A stretch of 33,790 nt of DNA from a virus: IMG/VR virus record IMGVR_UViG_3300046328_000105, positions 1-33,790 of that record. The stretch is one strand, 5' to 3'. Below are positions 14,875-21,937 of the stretch, piece by piece. Numbering within the stretch: position 1 is the stretch's first letter; each line of letters opens with the position of its first letter. Made by a program: the position numbers and the translations under genes. Below the pieces are notes generated by a model. It had not been told where the DNA came from and searched no databases. It saw nothing but the letters and a program-made list of their open reading frames with translations.

Positions 14875-16472
14875 TTTGTGGCCTTAAGCATCACCACGTT
14901 TACGCCAGTGCCTGCAAACTCATTTTCGTAGATTGTTGACCATTCGCACTCCACGCCTTCAAAGTCCTTGCCCTTGTTAGACGATGGTAGGATGGCTACA
15001 ACCACGCCACCGGGCTTCAATAGGCCTATGGCGTACTCAGTATGCAGTCGCGCCCTACCGCCTTCAAATGGAGGGTTTAAGATGATCCTATCGTACCTAC
15101 CCGCAGTAATAGCCCACGGCAGAAAGTCAGCGTTGACCACGTTAACCCCTTTGGCCTTTAATATGGTGCAATGAAGTTCGGATATTTCCACGCACGTAGT
15201 TCTATCCTGCGGCATGAATTGAGCAATGCCGCCCTGTCCTGCGCTAGGTTCTAAACATTGATCATCGTCTCCAATGTCTGCCCACTCAACCGCGATGCGT
15301 GCCAATTTCTCGGGGGTCGCGTAATATTGGTGTGATTGTTTATCAGGAATGCACCCAGAGGCAACAATATCGTCCAGCACTTCGGTGGGGTCGTAGTCAA
15401 ACTGAAAGTATGGATTAGACCCACGCTCCATAAGTACAGCACCGATTGATTCAAGTACCTTGGTTGCTTCCTCTACTCCGCCAACGTGTCTACCGCTGTC
15501 AAACTTCCGAGCGTTCTCAATATTGACGTACTTTGTAGGGTATCCGTTGCCAACGATACGTGTGGCGATTCTCATACCTCCCAACAGGGCCAGCACGTTA
15601 AACGGTAGAGGTCTTCCGATAAGTTCAAACTCTTTGATCTGCTTTTTAGGCTTTTGGCGAAACTGTGCCGGGATAGCTCGTGGGTACATACTGGCAAGAA
15701 TTGCATTCAATCGCCACGACATATCCGGGTGAACCTCCATATGGGCTGTTCCCTTCTTGAATAACTTGATCTTCATAGACCCACCGTCCAATGTCACCCA
15801 CTGGCCCCACCTACGTCTAAGGATAGGGATTAGGTCAGTCGTTGCATGCCAGCCTGGTTCTTTGCGTCCCATGAATTTAGCCACTACACACCGCAGGTCA
15901 TTGATTAACCCGCAGGTGCTAGTGTCCGCAGAGTCGTAAGCATTTAGAACACGGGCGATGATCATCCGCTTTCCAAACCCTTCGGGCGCGTTGGTTACGT
16001 GGTCGCCAGACAATCCCCGGAATATCCCATCTACCCGTTCAGCCAAAAACTGGGCACGCATGTTCATCATTTCCGTGATGGTCGGGCGCACTGTTTTCTC
16101 TACAAAGTCGGGCGCCGTCATATCTCGGATGGTCTTGTTCCATTCGTCCCGGCGCTTTTGCGGCATCATATCTAGCACGTCTGTAAGTGCTAGGGTCTTT
16201 GACCAATAGGAGGCATTCAGGCTCGCCACCGCTCCAGATACCTCAAACAGCTTTTTCACTGATGGCCGGAAGTGTCCACTATCGTCACTGTTGCCAGATA
16301 GGAAGTATTCAAGCGCGGCTTCATTCTCCACGTCGATCATGTTTCCAATAGCTTCAATCCGCTTGCGCATAGATTGATATTGGCCCAATAGCTCGGTGAA
16401 GATATCCGCACTTACTGGCGCAAAGAAGTGAGCCGTTTCGTCTACTAGCTCGGTGTGGGCTAGTTCGGTCAC
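14862..16472 (-). CDS. DUF4942 DNA adenine methyltransferase
   Basis: A 536-aa two-part protein. The N-terminal ~300 residues match the DUF4942 domain that accompanies many phage and plasmid methyltransferases. The C-terminal part is a class I SAM-dependent methyltransferase: YYATP (383-387), motif I LEPSAGQGG (408-416) and catalytic NPPF (466-469), typical of N6-adenine enzymes. It probably modifies phage DNA against host restriction or marks it for regulation; the target site cannot be read. The start is a GTG overlapping the preceding stop (GTGA). No restriction endonuclease is encoded beside it, so it is an orphan methylase. Confidence 0.88.
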   Translation of the reverse strand: MTELAHTELVDETAHFFAPVSADIFTELLGQYQSMRKRIEAIGNMIDVENEAALEYFLSGNSDDSGHFRPSVKKLFEVSGAVASLNASYWSKTLALTDVLDMMPQKRRDEWNKTIRDMTAPDFVEKTVRPTITEMMNMRAQFLAERVDGIFRGLSGDHVTNAPEGFGKRMIIARVLNAYDSADTSTCGLINDLRCVVAKFMGRKEPGWHATTDLIPILRRRWGQWVTLDGGSMKIKLFKKGTAHMEVHPDMSWRLNAILASMYPRAIPAQFRQKPKKQIKEFELIGRPLPFNVLALLGGMRIATRIVGNGYPTKYVNIENARKFDSGRHVGGVEEATKVLESIGAVLMERGSNPYFQFDYDPTEVLDDIVASGCIPDKQSHQYYATPEKLARIAVEWADIGDDDQCLEPSAGQGGIAQFMPQDRTTCVEISELHCTILKAKGVNVVNADFLPWAITAGRYDRIILNPPFEGGRARLHTEYAIGLLKPGGVVVAILPSSNKGKDFEGVECEWSTIYENEFAGTGVNVVMLKATKCSA

Positions 16473-16645
16473 CTTGGTGCAACCTTAGATTTAGTCTGAT
16501 TGGGTGTGCATGAATGCTGCTCAGGGTTGACCCGCACAGCATCTAGCAGCATCTGGCGTTGGCTTTTGAGACGGCCCATCTTGTCGATTAGGGTGGAAGG
16601 CTGGCCTTTCCAATCGAATGGGCTGTGTTGTTTACTTGGTTTCAT
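16469..16645 (-). CDS. Small basic hypothetical protein, 58 aa
   Basis: Starts MKPSKQHSPFDWKGQPSTLI and continues through DKMGRLKSQRQMLLDAVRVN to a basic tail ending KVAPR. The chosen ATG overlaps the end of the 120-aa gene by 14 bases; the stop overlaps the methyltransferase start by GTGA. Strongly basic, with no recognised domain. It could be a small DNA-binding protein, but that is inference from charge. Confidence 0.65.
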   Translation of the reverse strand: MKPSKQHSPFDWKGQPSTLIDKMGRLKSQRQMLLDAVRVNPEQHSCTPNQTKSKVAPR

Positions 16646-16994
16646 TTTTCTTTTTCCGTGGCTTTTTGGCGTAAGGCTCCACACCGTTGGCCATCATGAT
16701 GTTGACGTGGCTTGTAAAGTCAGCCGCGCACGTTTGGTATGGATTTATCAACGCATCGCATCGCAAGGCTTCATCCATTGCAGAATGCGCTATCCGTGCA
16801 AAATCAAGCGCCTTGATAGCTGCATCGCGGTCTTGAATAGCACACAGCAATTCCCGCTCAAGCTCGGCAAGCGCTTCGTCTTGGCTTTGAATGTGTAGCA
16901 TGGCCCATTGCAGCAAGCCGCCCAAGTCGGTGCCACGGTTAGCCAGTCCGTGCTTTTCAAGCTCTTTTACTAGCTGCGATGTGTTCTTTAGCAT
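16632..16994 (-). CDS. Coiled-coil hypothetical protein, 120 aa
   Basis: A mainly helical protein: MLKNTSQLVKELEKHGLANR, then a charged heptad-like segment (about 34-66, QSQDEALAELERELLCAIQD) suggesting a coiled coil, and a very basic tail (KKPRKKKNETK). The ATG overlaps the stop of the winged-helix gene. No family is recognised. Position in the early minus operon between the regulator genes and methyltransferase gives no further clue. Confidence 0.7.
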   Translation of the reverse strand: MLKNTSQLVKELEKHGLANRGTDLGGLLQWAMLHIQSQDEALAELERELLCAIQDRDAAIKALDFARIAHSAMDEALRCDALINPYQTCAADFTSHVNIMMANGVEPYAKKPRKKKNETK

Positions 16995-17329
16995 AAGTAC
17001 CCCACGCTGCGTAGGTGCGAATGGTCAGAGTTAGGCCGCTGCGGTTGATTGAACGGGTCGCACATGCCTACTTCATACGGGATGTATTTGCGCGTAGCCG
17101 CCTTTGTCGCCGCCACGTTGCCAAGGTCAAGATGGCTGCGGCCTAGCTTAGTGATGTGGAACGCTGATTCGGCTTCAAACAAGAGGCCAGCGTCTACCAA
17201 GATTGCTAGGCGTGCAGGCATATTTCCAACGCTGATACCAATATCCCGGCCATGCGTGAAATATTCGGCCCTGCGAGGTGCCTGGGCAATGATGGTGAGC
17301 AGCTTTTTCTGTGCGGGTGTGATTTTCAT
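16988..17329 (-). CDS. Winged-helix DNA-binding protein, 113 aa
   Basis: The start ATG follows the standard leader ACAAAGGAAACCCA. The N-terminal ~70 residues (MKITPAQKKLLTIIAQAPRR, GRDIGISVGNMPARLAILVDAGL, HITKLGRSHL) form a helix-turn-helix with a following wing, like small MarR/phage-type regulators. The remaining C-terminal 40 residues are polar and probably flexible. It is the second gene after the Cro-like regulator, so a regulatory role in the early region is plausible but the target is unknown. A longer in-frame extension into the Cro-like gene is rejected. Confidence 0.75.
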   Translation of the reverse strand: MKITPAQKKLLTIIAQAPRRAEYFTHGRDIGISVGNMPARLAILVDAGLLFEAESAFHITKLGRSHLDLGNVAATKAATRKYIPYEVGMCDPFNQPQRPNSDHSHLRSVGYLC

Positions 17330-17364
17330 TGGGTTTCCTTTGTTGCTATTGAATGTGTAGCTGC

Positions 17365-17568
17365 TTATGCTTGCTGATCGGGCGCTGTGGGCTTTTTCGG
17401 CTTGAGTTTGAGTCGTGCAGCGGCCCCACGAACACGGTCTTCCAATGCTTGCGGGAGAATCTCGGGCCATACATACACCGATTGGGGTACGGAATAGCCT
17501 AGCGCTTTGGCGGCTAAGTTTGGTGTTCCACCTAGCAAGTCTATGGCTTCCTGTTTTGTCATCGTCAT
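17365..17568 (-). CDS. Cro-like transcriptional regulator, 67 aa
   Basis: A short HTH protein: TKQEAIDLLGGTPNLAAKAL followed by PQSVYVWPEILPQALEDRVRG. The pattern (EAIDLLGG, LAxALG, second helix ending in W.E.LP, then DRVRGAA) is that of P22-type Cro/YdaS-like repressors. A Lys/Pro-rich tail follows (KLKPKKPTAPDQQA). It is the first minus-strand gene after the divergent control region and is preceded by AAAGGATT. A natural hypothesis is that it binds the GTAA-N6-TTAC operators, one of which overlaps its own promoter, giving autoregulation. No CI-type partner was found opposite it. Confidence 0.82.
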   Translation of the reverse strand: MTMTKQEAIDLLGGTPNLAAKALGYSVPQSVYVWPEILPQALEDRVRGAAARLKLKPKKPTAPDQQA

Positions 17569-17598
17569 GTGAATCCTTTTAAGTTGTTTGACCCATGT

Positions 17599-17628
17599 AA
17601 TGTAACACAGTTTACATCGCCATTGCCA
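17599..17628 (-). promoter_or_regulatory. Leftward early promoter/operator before the Cro-like gene
   Basis: On the minus strand: -35 TGGCAA (17623-17628), 18-base spacer, -10 TACATT (17599-17604). The operator GTAAACTGTGTTAC (17602-17615) overlaps the -10. Upstream, at 17636-17651, GTAAAATAG followed by TTTTAAC (minus strand) repeats the half-site core. This 162-base region between divergent genes is the main early control region. Confidence 0.75.
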
Positions 17629-17680
17629 TGACCTTGTTAAAACTATTTTACTTTTTTTGCAAATTTATATGCATGGCGTT

Positions 17681-17697
17681 GAAAATTCGATTACACT
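17681..17697 (+). promoter_or_regulatory. Rightward early promoter/operator (weaker variant)
   Basis: GAAAATTCGATTAC (17681-17694) is a one-base variant of the GTAA-N6-TTAC operator and is followed by the -10 candidate TACACT (17692-17697), in the same register as the other sites. The -35 region is poor (TATGCA at the 18-base position), so an activator may be needed or the call may be wrong. The first plus gene starts 33 bases downstream, after the leader CCAAGGAAACGA. Confidence 0.5.
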
Positions 17698-17730
17698 AGC
17701 GCTACCGTAACAAACCAACCAAGGAAACGA

Positions 17731-18150
17731 ATGAACGCTCAACAAATCATCAACCGGGCTGAAGACGCTGCTGCTAAATGTAGCCACGACCAACTGTCAC
17801 GGCTCTCTTATCACGTTGGCTGTCTTCAAGCAGAAGTAACCATGCTCTGCCATCAGCTAAGTCAATACACCCCAACTACAAACGGCACAGAGACAAACTT
17901 TCGAACCAACTCAGGCGCAGAGCTGGTTATTCAATACGATGCGGATTCGGATGGATTGAATGACATTCTGGGAATCTTCGCCAACGGTATGGACATTCTC
18001 AACCTAGTGGCAGATTCCAAAGTCATGACGCAGATTGAAGAGCATTGCACCGACCATGCATACATCCAACGCAAGCAAGCTGCATATGACTTAGCAGAGC
18101 AGCAAATGGAAGCCAGGCGCGATGCGGATTTGGAAGGCGGTGCGGTATGA
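17731..18150 (+). CDS. Hypothetical early protein, 139 aa
   Basis: First gene of the rightward early arm, with the leader AACCAAGGAAACGA before the ATG. It begins MNAQQIINRAEDAAAKCSHD, has a helical N-terminal half, a middle segment with alternating polar residues (GAELVIQYDADSDGLNDILG) and a charged helical end (QQMEARRDADLEGG). No known domain is recognised. Its stop overlaps the next gene (ATGA). Confidence 0.75.
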   Translation: MNAQQIINRAEDAAAKCSHDQLSRLSYHVGCLQAEVTMLCHQLSQYTPTTNGTETNFRTNSGAELVIQYDADSDGLNDILGIFANGMDILNLVADSKVMTQIEEHCTDHAYIQRKQAAYDLAEQQMEARRDADLEGGAV

Positions 18151-18368
18151 CCATAGCCGAATACTTCGCCAGCCTGCCTCGTGGCTCTATCAAAGGAGTC
18201 GCAGCACGGCTGGGCTACTCGCAAATTCACCTGTACCGGGTAATCAGCGGACAAAATCAACCATCTTTTTTTATGGCGAATTCGCTAGCAACATTTTCAA
18301 ACGGGCAAATCGACATAAACACTATCACCATTGGGCTGAAGGGAAACCACAATGCACACAAAAACTAA
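18147..18368 (+). CDS. Small XRE/Cro-like HTH protein, 73 aa
   Basis: MTIAEYFASLPRGSIKGVAA, then RLGYSQIHLYRVISGQNQPS, gives the helix-turn-helix pattern VAxxLGYSQxxLYRxISGxxxPS of Cro/YdaS-type regulators. It is a second, unrelated-looking HTH protein beside the Cro-like gene, in the opposite arm, and may be part of the early switch. The ATG overlaps the upstream stop (ATGA). Confidence 0.75.
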   Translation: MTIAEYFASLPRGSIKGVAARLGYSQIHLYRVISGQNQPSFFMANSLATFSNGQIDINTITIGLKGNHNAHKN

Positions 18369-18552
18369 CGGTTGTGGCGGCAATTGCAATCAAGGCAGGC
18401 GCACATGCGACTGCCAGCCCAACGCATACCGCACACACTTCGATCACCTGGGCGAGCCAATCAACCAAGAGCCGCCATTTTTGCTAACCGACCTGATCAT
18501 CATTGCAATAGCTGTGGTTGGTACGGCTGTATTGTTAGCGGGTGTTTTATGA
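18352..18552 (+). CDS. Cysteine-rich membrane-anchored protein, 66 aa
   Basis: The N-terminus is cysteine-rich (CGGNCNQGRRTCDCQ, four Cys within about 15 residues, a potential metal site). The C-terminus has one strong membrane segment (about 44-65, LTDLIIIAIAVVGTAVLLAG). The ATG follows GGGAAACCACA and overlaps the previous gene by 17 bases; the stop overlaps the next gene by ATGA. Family unknown. Confidence 0.65.
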   Translation: MHTKTNGCGGNCNQGRRTCDCQPNAYRTHFDHLGEPINQEPPFLLTDLIIIAIAVVGTAVLLAGVL

Positions 18553-18860
18553 AAACAGATCGCGAACTATTGGAACTTGCAGCCAAGGCTGCACATGGTA
18601 ATTTTGGAAAGCAAATGTTGGACAGCGGGTGGTCTCCACTCACTGACGATGGCGATGCATTACGCCTAGCTGTAAAACTGCGCTTGCGAGTATGCACGCC
18701 AAGAGCGACACCATGCGCTATTGCAAGTAATGGCGATGTTGTTGGGTACTCTGAAGACGAGCTAGGCGACCAACTAATTATTACAGACCCATACATTGCA
18801 ACTCGCCGTGCAATTGTGCGCGCCGCGGCAGCGTTGGCATTGTTGGCGGGGGTGGTGTGA
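18549..18860 (+). CDS. Hypothetical early protein, 103 aa
   Basis: The ATG overlapping the previous stop (ATGA) is chosen over a longer in-frame extension. The sequence MKTDRELLELAAKAAHGNFG, SGWSPLTDDGDALRLAVKL and ATRRAIVRAAAALALLAG matches a type of small conserved protein common in early regions of phages of Burkholderiales and enterics, function unknown. The W.PLTDDGDALRLAVKL core is the most conserved part. The C-terminal alanine-rich helix is hydrophobic but short. Confidence 0.75.
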   Translation: MKTDRELLELAAKAAHGNFGKQMLDSGWSPLTDDGDALRLAVKLRLRVCTPRATPCAIASNGDVVGYSEDELGDQLIITDPYIATRRAIVRAAAALALLAGVV

Positions 18861-19483
18861 TGCAACACACAGTGGAAACACTTTTATCGATGGCAGGCTC
18901 ATACGCCGATGCAGAGTGCAGCGACTACTTAACAGGCGAAGGATCGTCGTTGTGGTATCGAGAAAACTTACTCAAAGCACTGACGGAAGCGCTTAAAAAT
19001 AAGCAGGACTTATACACATCGCAAGAACGTGTACAAATTTCGCAAGAAAGTGTACATATCGCGCAGCCAGTACGGGATGACGAATTTGCAACCCGTGGTG
19101 AGCTTGCTGCACGATTAAAGTGCTGGCACAGATTGACAGGGGAAGAATCAGACGAGCTTGTAGATTTACTGAGGGCGCAGCCAGTACGAGAGCCAATCCA
19201 GTTTCTGTGCGATGCGACACGCTTCAAAGTGCGACAAGCAGAAGGCGATGAAGCTGGGCGCATCTATGGGCTACCAAGTGAACTAAATGGCAAGTGGGTT
19301 GCGCTTGTTGCGGCTGATGATGACTGTCACCTAAATTTGTCGCAGCCAGTACAGGTTCCTTTGACCGATGATGATATTGCAGATATTTGGGATAGCTGGC
19401 TAATCAACATTACCGACAAAATTTCAGCAATTCAGTTTGCCCGTGAAATAGAAGCTGCCCACCACATCGGAATCACAAAATGA
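18860..19483 (+). CDS. Modular early protein with AQPVRE repeats, 207 aa
   Basis: N-terminus MQHTVETLLSMAGSYADAEC is related to that of the 120-aa protein at 23440. The middle carries short repeats: ERVQISQ/ESVHIAQ heptads (from a 21-bp DNA duplication) and three copies of (A/S)QPV(R/Q). The C-terminus (LTDDDIADIWDSWLINITDK, then ISAIQFAREIEAAH) is shared with the 120-aa paralogue at about 84% DNA identity over 131 bases. Such REPLTDDxIxxIW modules occur in small proteins of many phages, function unknown. The start ATG overlaps the preceding stop (TGATG). Confidence 0.75.
   Translation: MQHTVETLLSMAGSYADAECSDYLTGEGSSLWYRENLLKALTEALKNKQDLYTSQERVQISQESVHIAQPVRDDEFATRGELAARLKCWHRLTGEESDELVDLLRAQPVREPIQFLCDATRFKVRQAEGDEAGRIYGLPSELNGKWVALVAADDDCHLNLSQPVQVPLTDDDIADIWDSWLINITDKISAIQFAREIEAAHHIGITK
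19019..19060 (+). repeat. 21-bp tandem duplication within the modular gene
   Basis: Two consecutive 21-bp units (19019-19039 and 19040-19060), both starting TCGCAAGAA and containing GTGTACA, differ at three positions. They encode a heptad repeat. The following GCGCAGCCAGTACG (19061-19074) recurs at 19175, and, with small changes, at 19341, 23569 and 23659. Confidence 0.85.
19341..19471 (+). repeat. Dispersed duplication, copy 1 (with 23660-23790)
   Basis: A 131-base block, beginning CGCAGCCAGTAC, aligns without gaps to 23660-23790, with about 21 mismatches by hand count. It covers the shared C-terminal module of two early genes. Several differences are synonymous (for example gcA/gcG before gat), indicating a protein under constraint after duplication. 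Confidence 0.85.
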
Positions 19484-19581
19484 GTACCCTATACAGACTT
19501 TACGCCATGTACCGTAACCACGGCCACACACCCTACCGCTCCATTGTGCGAGCGTTGGAAACTATGCGGAGGACGATGTGA
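19480..19581 (+). CDS. Small basic peptide, 33 aa
   Basis: ORF MSTLYRLYAMYRNHGHTPYR followed by SIVRALETMRRTM. The ATG overlaps the stop of the preceding gene (ATGA) and the end overlaps the next GTG start. Basic and aromatic, with one probable helix. It fills the gap between two genes exactly, supporting it as real. No family recognised. Confidence 0.5.
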   Translation: MSTLYRLYAMYRNHGHTPYRSIVRALETMRRTM

Positions 19582-19730
19582 ACCAATCCGACATCTTTTC
19601 TATTGGAATGGAATCAGACACAGCCTATCGCCTGATGCAAGAGCTGTGCAAGCTGCTTGATGTGCCATATCCACCAGACCCGAACGATATGATGGAAATA
19701 AATGTAAAAGAATTGCAAAAAGCAGAGTAA
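19578..19730 (+). CDS. Small acidic protein, 50 aa (GTG start)
   Basis: GTG start preceded by a strong CGGAGGA site. Sequence MNQSDIFSIGMESDTAYRLM, QELCKLLDVPYPPDPNDMME, INVKELQKAE. Acidic, with a helix and a proline-rich turn. Its stop codon lies inside the next operator (GTAA at 19727-19730). No recognised domain. Confidence 0.55.
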   Translation: MNQSDIFSIGMESDTAYRLMQELCKLLDVPYPPDPNDMMEINVKELQKAE

Positions 19731-19743
19731 AAGCGATTACAAT
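19713..19743 (+). promoter_or_regulatory. Early promoter/operator before the Sak4-type gene
   Basis: -35 TTGCAA (19713-19718), 19-base spacer, -10 TACAAT (19738-19743). The operator GTAAAAGCGATTAC (19727-19740) overlaps the -10 in the same register as at 10413, 12145, 17602 and 21160. The downstream leader is AAACAAGGAAACTT before the ATG at 19769. Confidence 0.7.
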
Positions 19744-19768
19744 GAAACTTCAATAAACAAGGAAACTT

Positions 19769-20422
19769 ATGAGCATTGCAGCACTAATACTAGGCTCTTC
19801 GGGAAGTGGTAAATCCACCAGCCTACGAAACCTAGACCCAACCAAAACACTGTTAATCCAGTGCATAAAAAAGCCCCTTCCATTCAAGTCAGCCGGATGG
19901 AAAAAGCGGGTAAGCATGCAAGACGATGGCAACGTAATCCAAACCAGCGACCCGGTAATGATTGAGAAAATCATGCGTAAGTCACCCCACGACATTGTGG
20001 TGATTGATGATTACCAGGCGGTTATGCTGACGGAGATATTAAACCGAAGCGCAGAAACTGGATATGCAAAATACAACGATGTTGCCAAGGGGGCATGGAA
20101 CATCTTCAATGCTGCTGGCGACTTGGCTGATCATCGGCGCGTGTATATCATGGCACACACCAGGACAGACGAATTTGGAAACATTCGAATGCAAACAATT
20201 GGCCGTATGGTTGACAACACTATTGTGCCAGAGGGTTACTTTACTATCGTCCTGCGCACCGAAGTCACCAACGGCAATTACAAGTTTCTAACCCAGACCA
20301 ATGGGCAAGATTGCTCGAAAAGTCCAATGGGACTATTCAAAGACCTGCACATTGATAACGACTTAGCGCAAGTTGATCAAGACATTCAAGATTTCTATTC
20401 AATTCCCCAAACCACTGCTTAA
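19769..20422 (+). CDS. RecA-fold P-loop ATPase, Sak4/AAA_24 type
   Basis: A 217-aa ATPase with Walker A GSSGSGKS (9-16), Walker B IVVIDD (76-81) and a later YIMAHTRTDE segment (about 126-135) in the sensor position. The short RecA-like core without extra DNA-binding domains matches phage AAA_24 proteins, among them the Sak4 recombinases that promote strand annealing together with a phage SSB. The gene directly downstream encodes an SSB-like protein, supporting the Sak4 reading. It may act in phage recombination with NinB and NinG. Assignment of the exact subfamily is by motif and context. Confidence 0.82.
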   Translation: MSIAALILGSSGSGKSTSLRNLDPTKTLLIQCIKKPLPFKSAGWKKRVSMQDDGNVIQTSDPVMIEKIMRKSPHDIVVIDDYQAVMLTEILNRSAETGYAKYNDVAKGAWNIFNAAGDLADHRRVYIMAHTRTDEFGNIRMQTIGRMVDNTIVPEGYFTIVLRTEVTNGNYKFLTQTNGQDCSKSPMGLFKDLHIDNDLAQVDQDIQDFYSIPQTTA

Positions 20423-20439
20423 CAAGGAAAAAAGCAACC

Positions 20440-21063
20440 ATGTATAACCTCGATCCAAACGCAGCACGACAAGCCGACTCACCAAGCGCTTACATAACCG
20501 AGCTTGGCAAATATATCGGCGCTATCACCCAAGCGGAAGACATCACTGCAAAGACTGGAACAAAAGGAATCAACCTTTATTTCACTAGCGACGCAGGACA
20601 AAAAACCAAGGTTTCTATATATACCCAAAGGGCTGACGGTACGCTTCTGAGCGGCTTCTATCTTCTGCAAGCCTTAATGACCTGCGTACAGCTTCGCAGC
20701 TTGTCGCCTAAACAGGGCACTGTTACTGCTTACGACTACGATCAAAAGAAAGACGTAACCAAGCAAGCAAGCATTTTCCCAGAGCTATGCAAGCCAATTG
20801 GATTCTTGCTGGGTACTGAGGACTATTTGAAACAAAATGGTAGTGTAGGTAGCCGCATGGTGTTGCGCGGTGTGTTTCAGGCCAGCACAGAGCTTACAGC
20901 TAGCGAGATTCTTGACCGAAAGACTGTGCCGGAAGCATTGCCAAAAATGGTAGCGGCTCTAAAACACAACCCGCTGAAGACTGCACCAATGGCACAGCGC
21001 ACCCATGCTGCAATGCCTGATGATCAGTTCTTTGACGATTCTGATGGCAGCATCCCTTTTTGA
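20440..21063 (+). CDS. Single-stranded DNA-binding-like protein, 207 aa
   Basis: A mixed alpha/beta protein with a central beta region (INLYFTSDAGQKTKVSIYTQ to ASIFPELCKP) and, decisively, a flexible acidic tail ending DDQFFDDSDGSIPF, the C-terminal tip typical of SSBs (acidic run ending in IPF), which binds partner proteins. It follows the Sak4-type ATPase by 17 bases with the leader AACAAGGAAAAAAGCAACC, so the two are probably made together. It likely coats single-stranded DNA during replication and annealing. Not a classic OB-SSB by sequence, so the fold is inferred. Confidence 0.75.
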   Translation: MYNLDPNAARQADSPSAYITELGKYIGAITQAEDITAKTGTKGINLYFTSDAGQKTKVSIYTQRADGTLLSGFYLLQALMTCVQLRSLSPKQGTVTAYDYDQKKDVTKQASIFPELCKPIGFLLGTEDYLKQNGSVGSRMVLRGVFQASTELTASEILDRKTVPEALPKMVAALKHNPLKTAPMAQRTHAAMPDDQFFDDSDGSIPF

Positions 21064-21077
21064 TGCTTGACTGATTT

Positions 21078-21137
21078 TTGGCACTGGTAGCCTCTAGGGG
21101 TATCTCGGTGGAGCGCACTACCAGTGCCAATTTATTT
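21078..21137 (+). terminator. Terminator with perfect 13-bp stem and 27-base loop
   Basis: TTGGCACTGGTAG (21078-21090) pairs perfectly with CTACCAGTGCCAA (21118-21130), and the 3' side continues TTTATTT. It lies between the SSB-like gene and the next promoter, where a unit boundary is expected. The loop is unusually long and contains a weak inner pairing (CCTCTAGGGG). Confidence 0.75.
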
Positions 21138-21145
21138 CTAAATAT

Positions 21146-21176
21146 TTTACAAAACGCTAGTAAAATAGATTACACT
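21146..21176 (+). promoter_or_regulatory. Early promoter/operator before the 84-aa gene
   Basis: -35 TTTACA (21146-21151), 19-base spacer, -10 TACACT (21171-21176). The operator GTAAAATAGATTAC (21160-21173) is identical to the minus-strand site at 12145-12158. The leader ACAAAGGAAACCA precedes the ATG at 21196. Confidence 0.75.
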
Positions 21177-21195
21177 ATACATACAAAGGAAACCA

Positions 21196-21450
21196 ATGAT
21201 AAAACTACCTGAACCATTCAAGAAATCAGGGCAGCAGATAGGCCCAGACGGAAACAACCGGATGTTTTTTGATGCTTACACCGCAGAGCAGATGCTTCAG
21301 TTCCGGCGTGATTTGTTGGAAGAAGCTGCGAAAGTTGCAGACGCAACCGTCTGTGATACACACATACCAACTGGCGTAAAGATTTATGGGCAACGTGCAG
21401 GCAAAGCCATCCGTGCACTACTAAAGGAAACCAATGTCCTCACTTTTTAA
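21196..21450 (+). CDS. Hypothetical early protein, 84 aa
   Basis: MIKLPEPFKKSGQQIGPDGN, then AYTAEQMLQFRRDLLEEAAK and a short tail. The motif YTAEQMxxFRRDxxEEAA, followed by a Cys and a GKAIRAL helix, is seen in small conserved phage early proteins of unknown function. It is first in a unit that continues with the Gp157-family gene, which overlaps its end by 17 bases. Confidence 0.7.
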   Translation: MIKLPEPFKKSGQQIGPDGNNRMFFDAYTAEQMLQFRRDLLEEAAKVADATVCDTHIPTGVKIYGQRAGKAIRALLKETNVLTF

Positions 21451-21937
21451 TTTGTCCAATCAGTACCTAGAACTGGCCCACACACTCGCAGAGCTTGATT
21501 TAGACGCTACAACGATTGCCGATTCAATCGAGGCAAGCGGCATTGTGGATGACCTCGCTACCAAAGCGGCAAACATCGAATACGTTGCCCGCAGTGCAGA
21601 GGCTAACCATGCAGCGATTGACGCTGAAATAGCCCGTTTGCAGGCACTAAAAGCGCATCGCACCAAGATTGCTTCGGGTTTGCGGGAATACATACTCAGC
21701 AACATGCAACGAATGAACATTGAGCGCATTGAATGCCCGTTGTTCACCATGAAGATACAAAAGAACCCAGCTAGCGTAGATGTGTACGACCCACTAAGCA
21801 TCCCGGCCGAATACATGGTGACACCAGAGCCGCCGCCTGCACGTGCGGACAAGAAGGCACTTGCTACCGCTATGAAAGCAGGCACAGAGATACCAGGCGC
21901 ACGTATGGTGCAAGGCGTAAGGTTGTCAATAAAATGA
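21434..21937 (+). CDS. Siphovirus Gp157-family protein, 167 aa
   Basis: A helical N-terminal part (MSSLFNLSNQYLELAHTLAE to about 95) with a long charged coiled-coil segment ending HRTKIASGLREYILSNMQRM, followed by a beta-rich part (PLFTMKIQKNPASVDVYDP) and the terminal TEIPGARMVQG signature. This is the layout of the Sipho_Gp157 family (PF05565), once linked to phage resistance in streptococci and frequently found beside recombination genes. The ATG has the leader TAAAGGAAACCA even though it lies inside the upstream gene's end. Confidence 0.87.
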   Translation: MSSLFNLSNQYLELAHTLAELDLDATTIADSIEASGIVDDLATKAANIEYVARSAEANHAAIDAEIARLQALKAHRTKIASGLREYILSNMQRMNIERIECPLFTMKIQKNPASVDVYDPLSIPAEYMVTPEPPPARADKKALATAMKAGTEIPGARMVQGVRLSIK

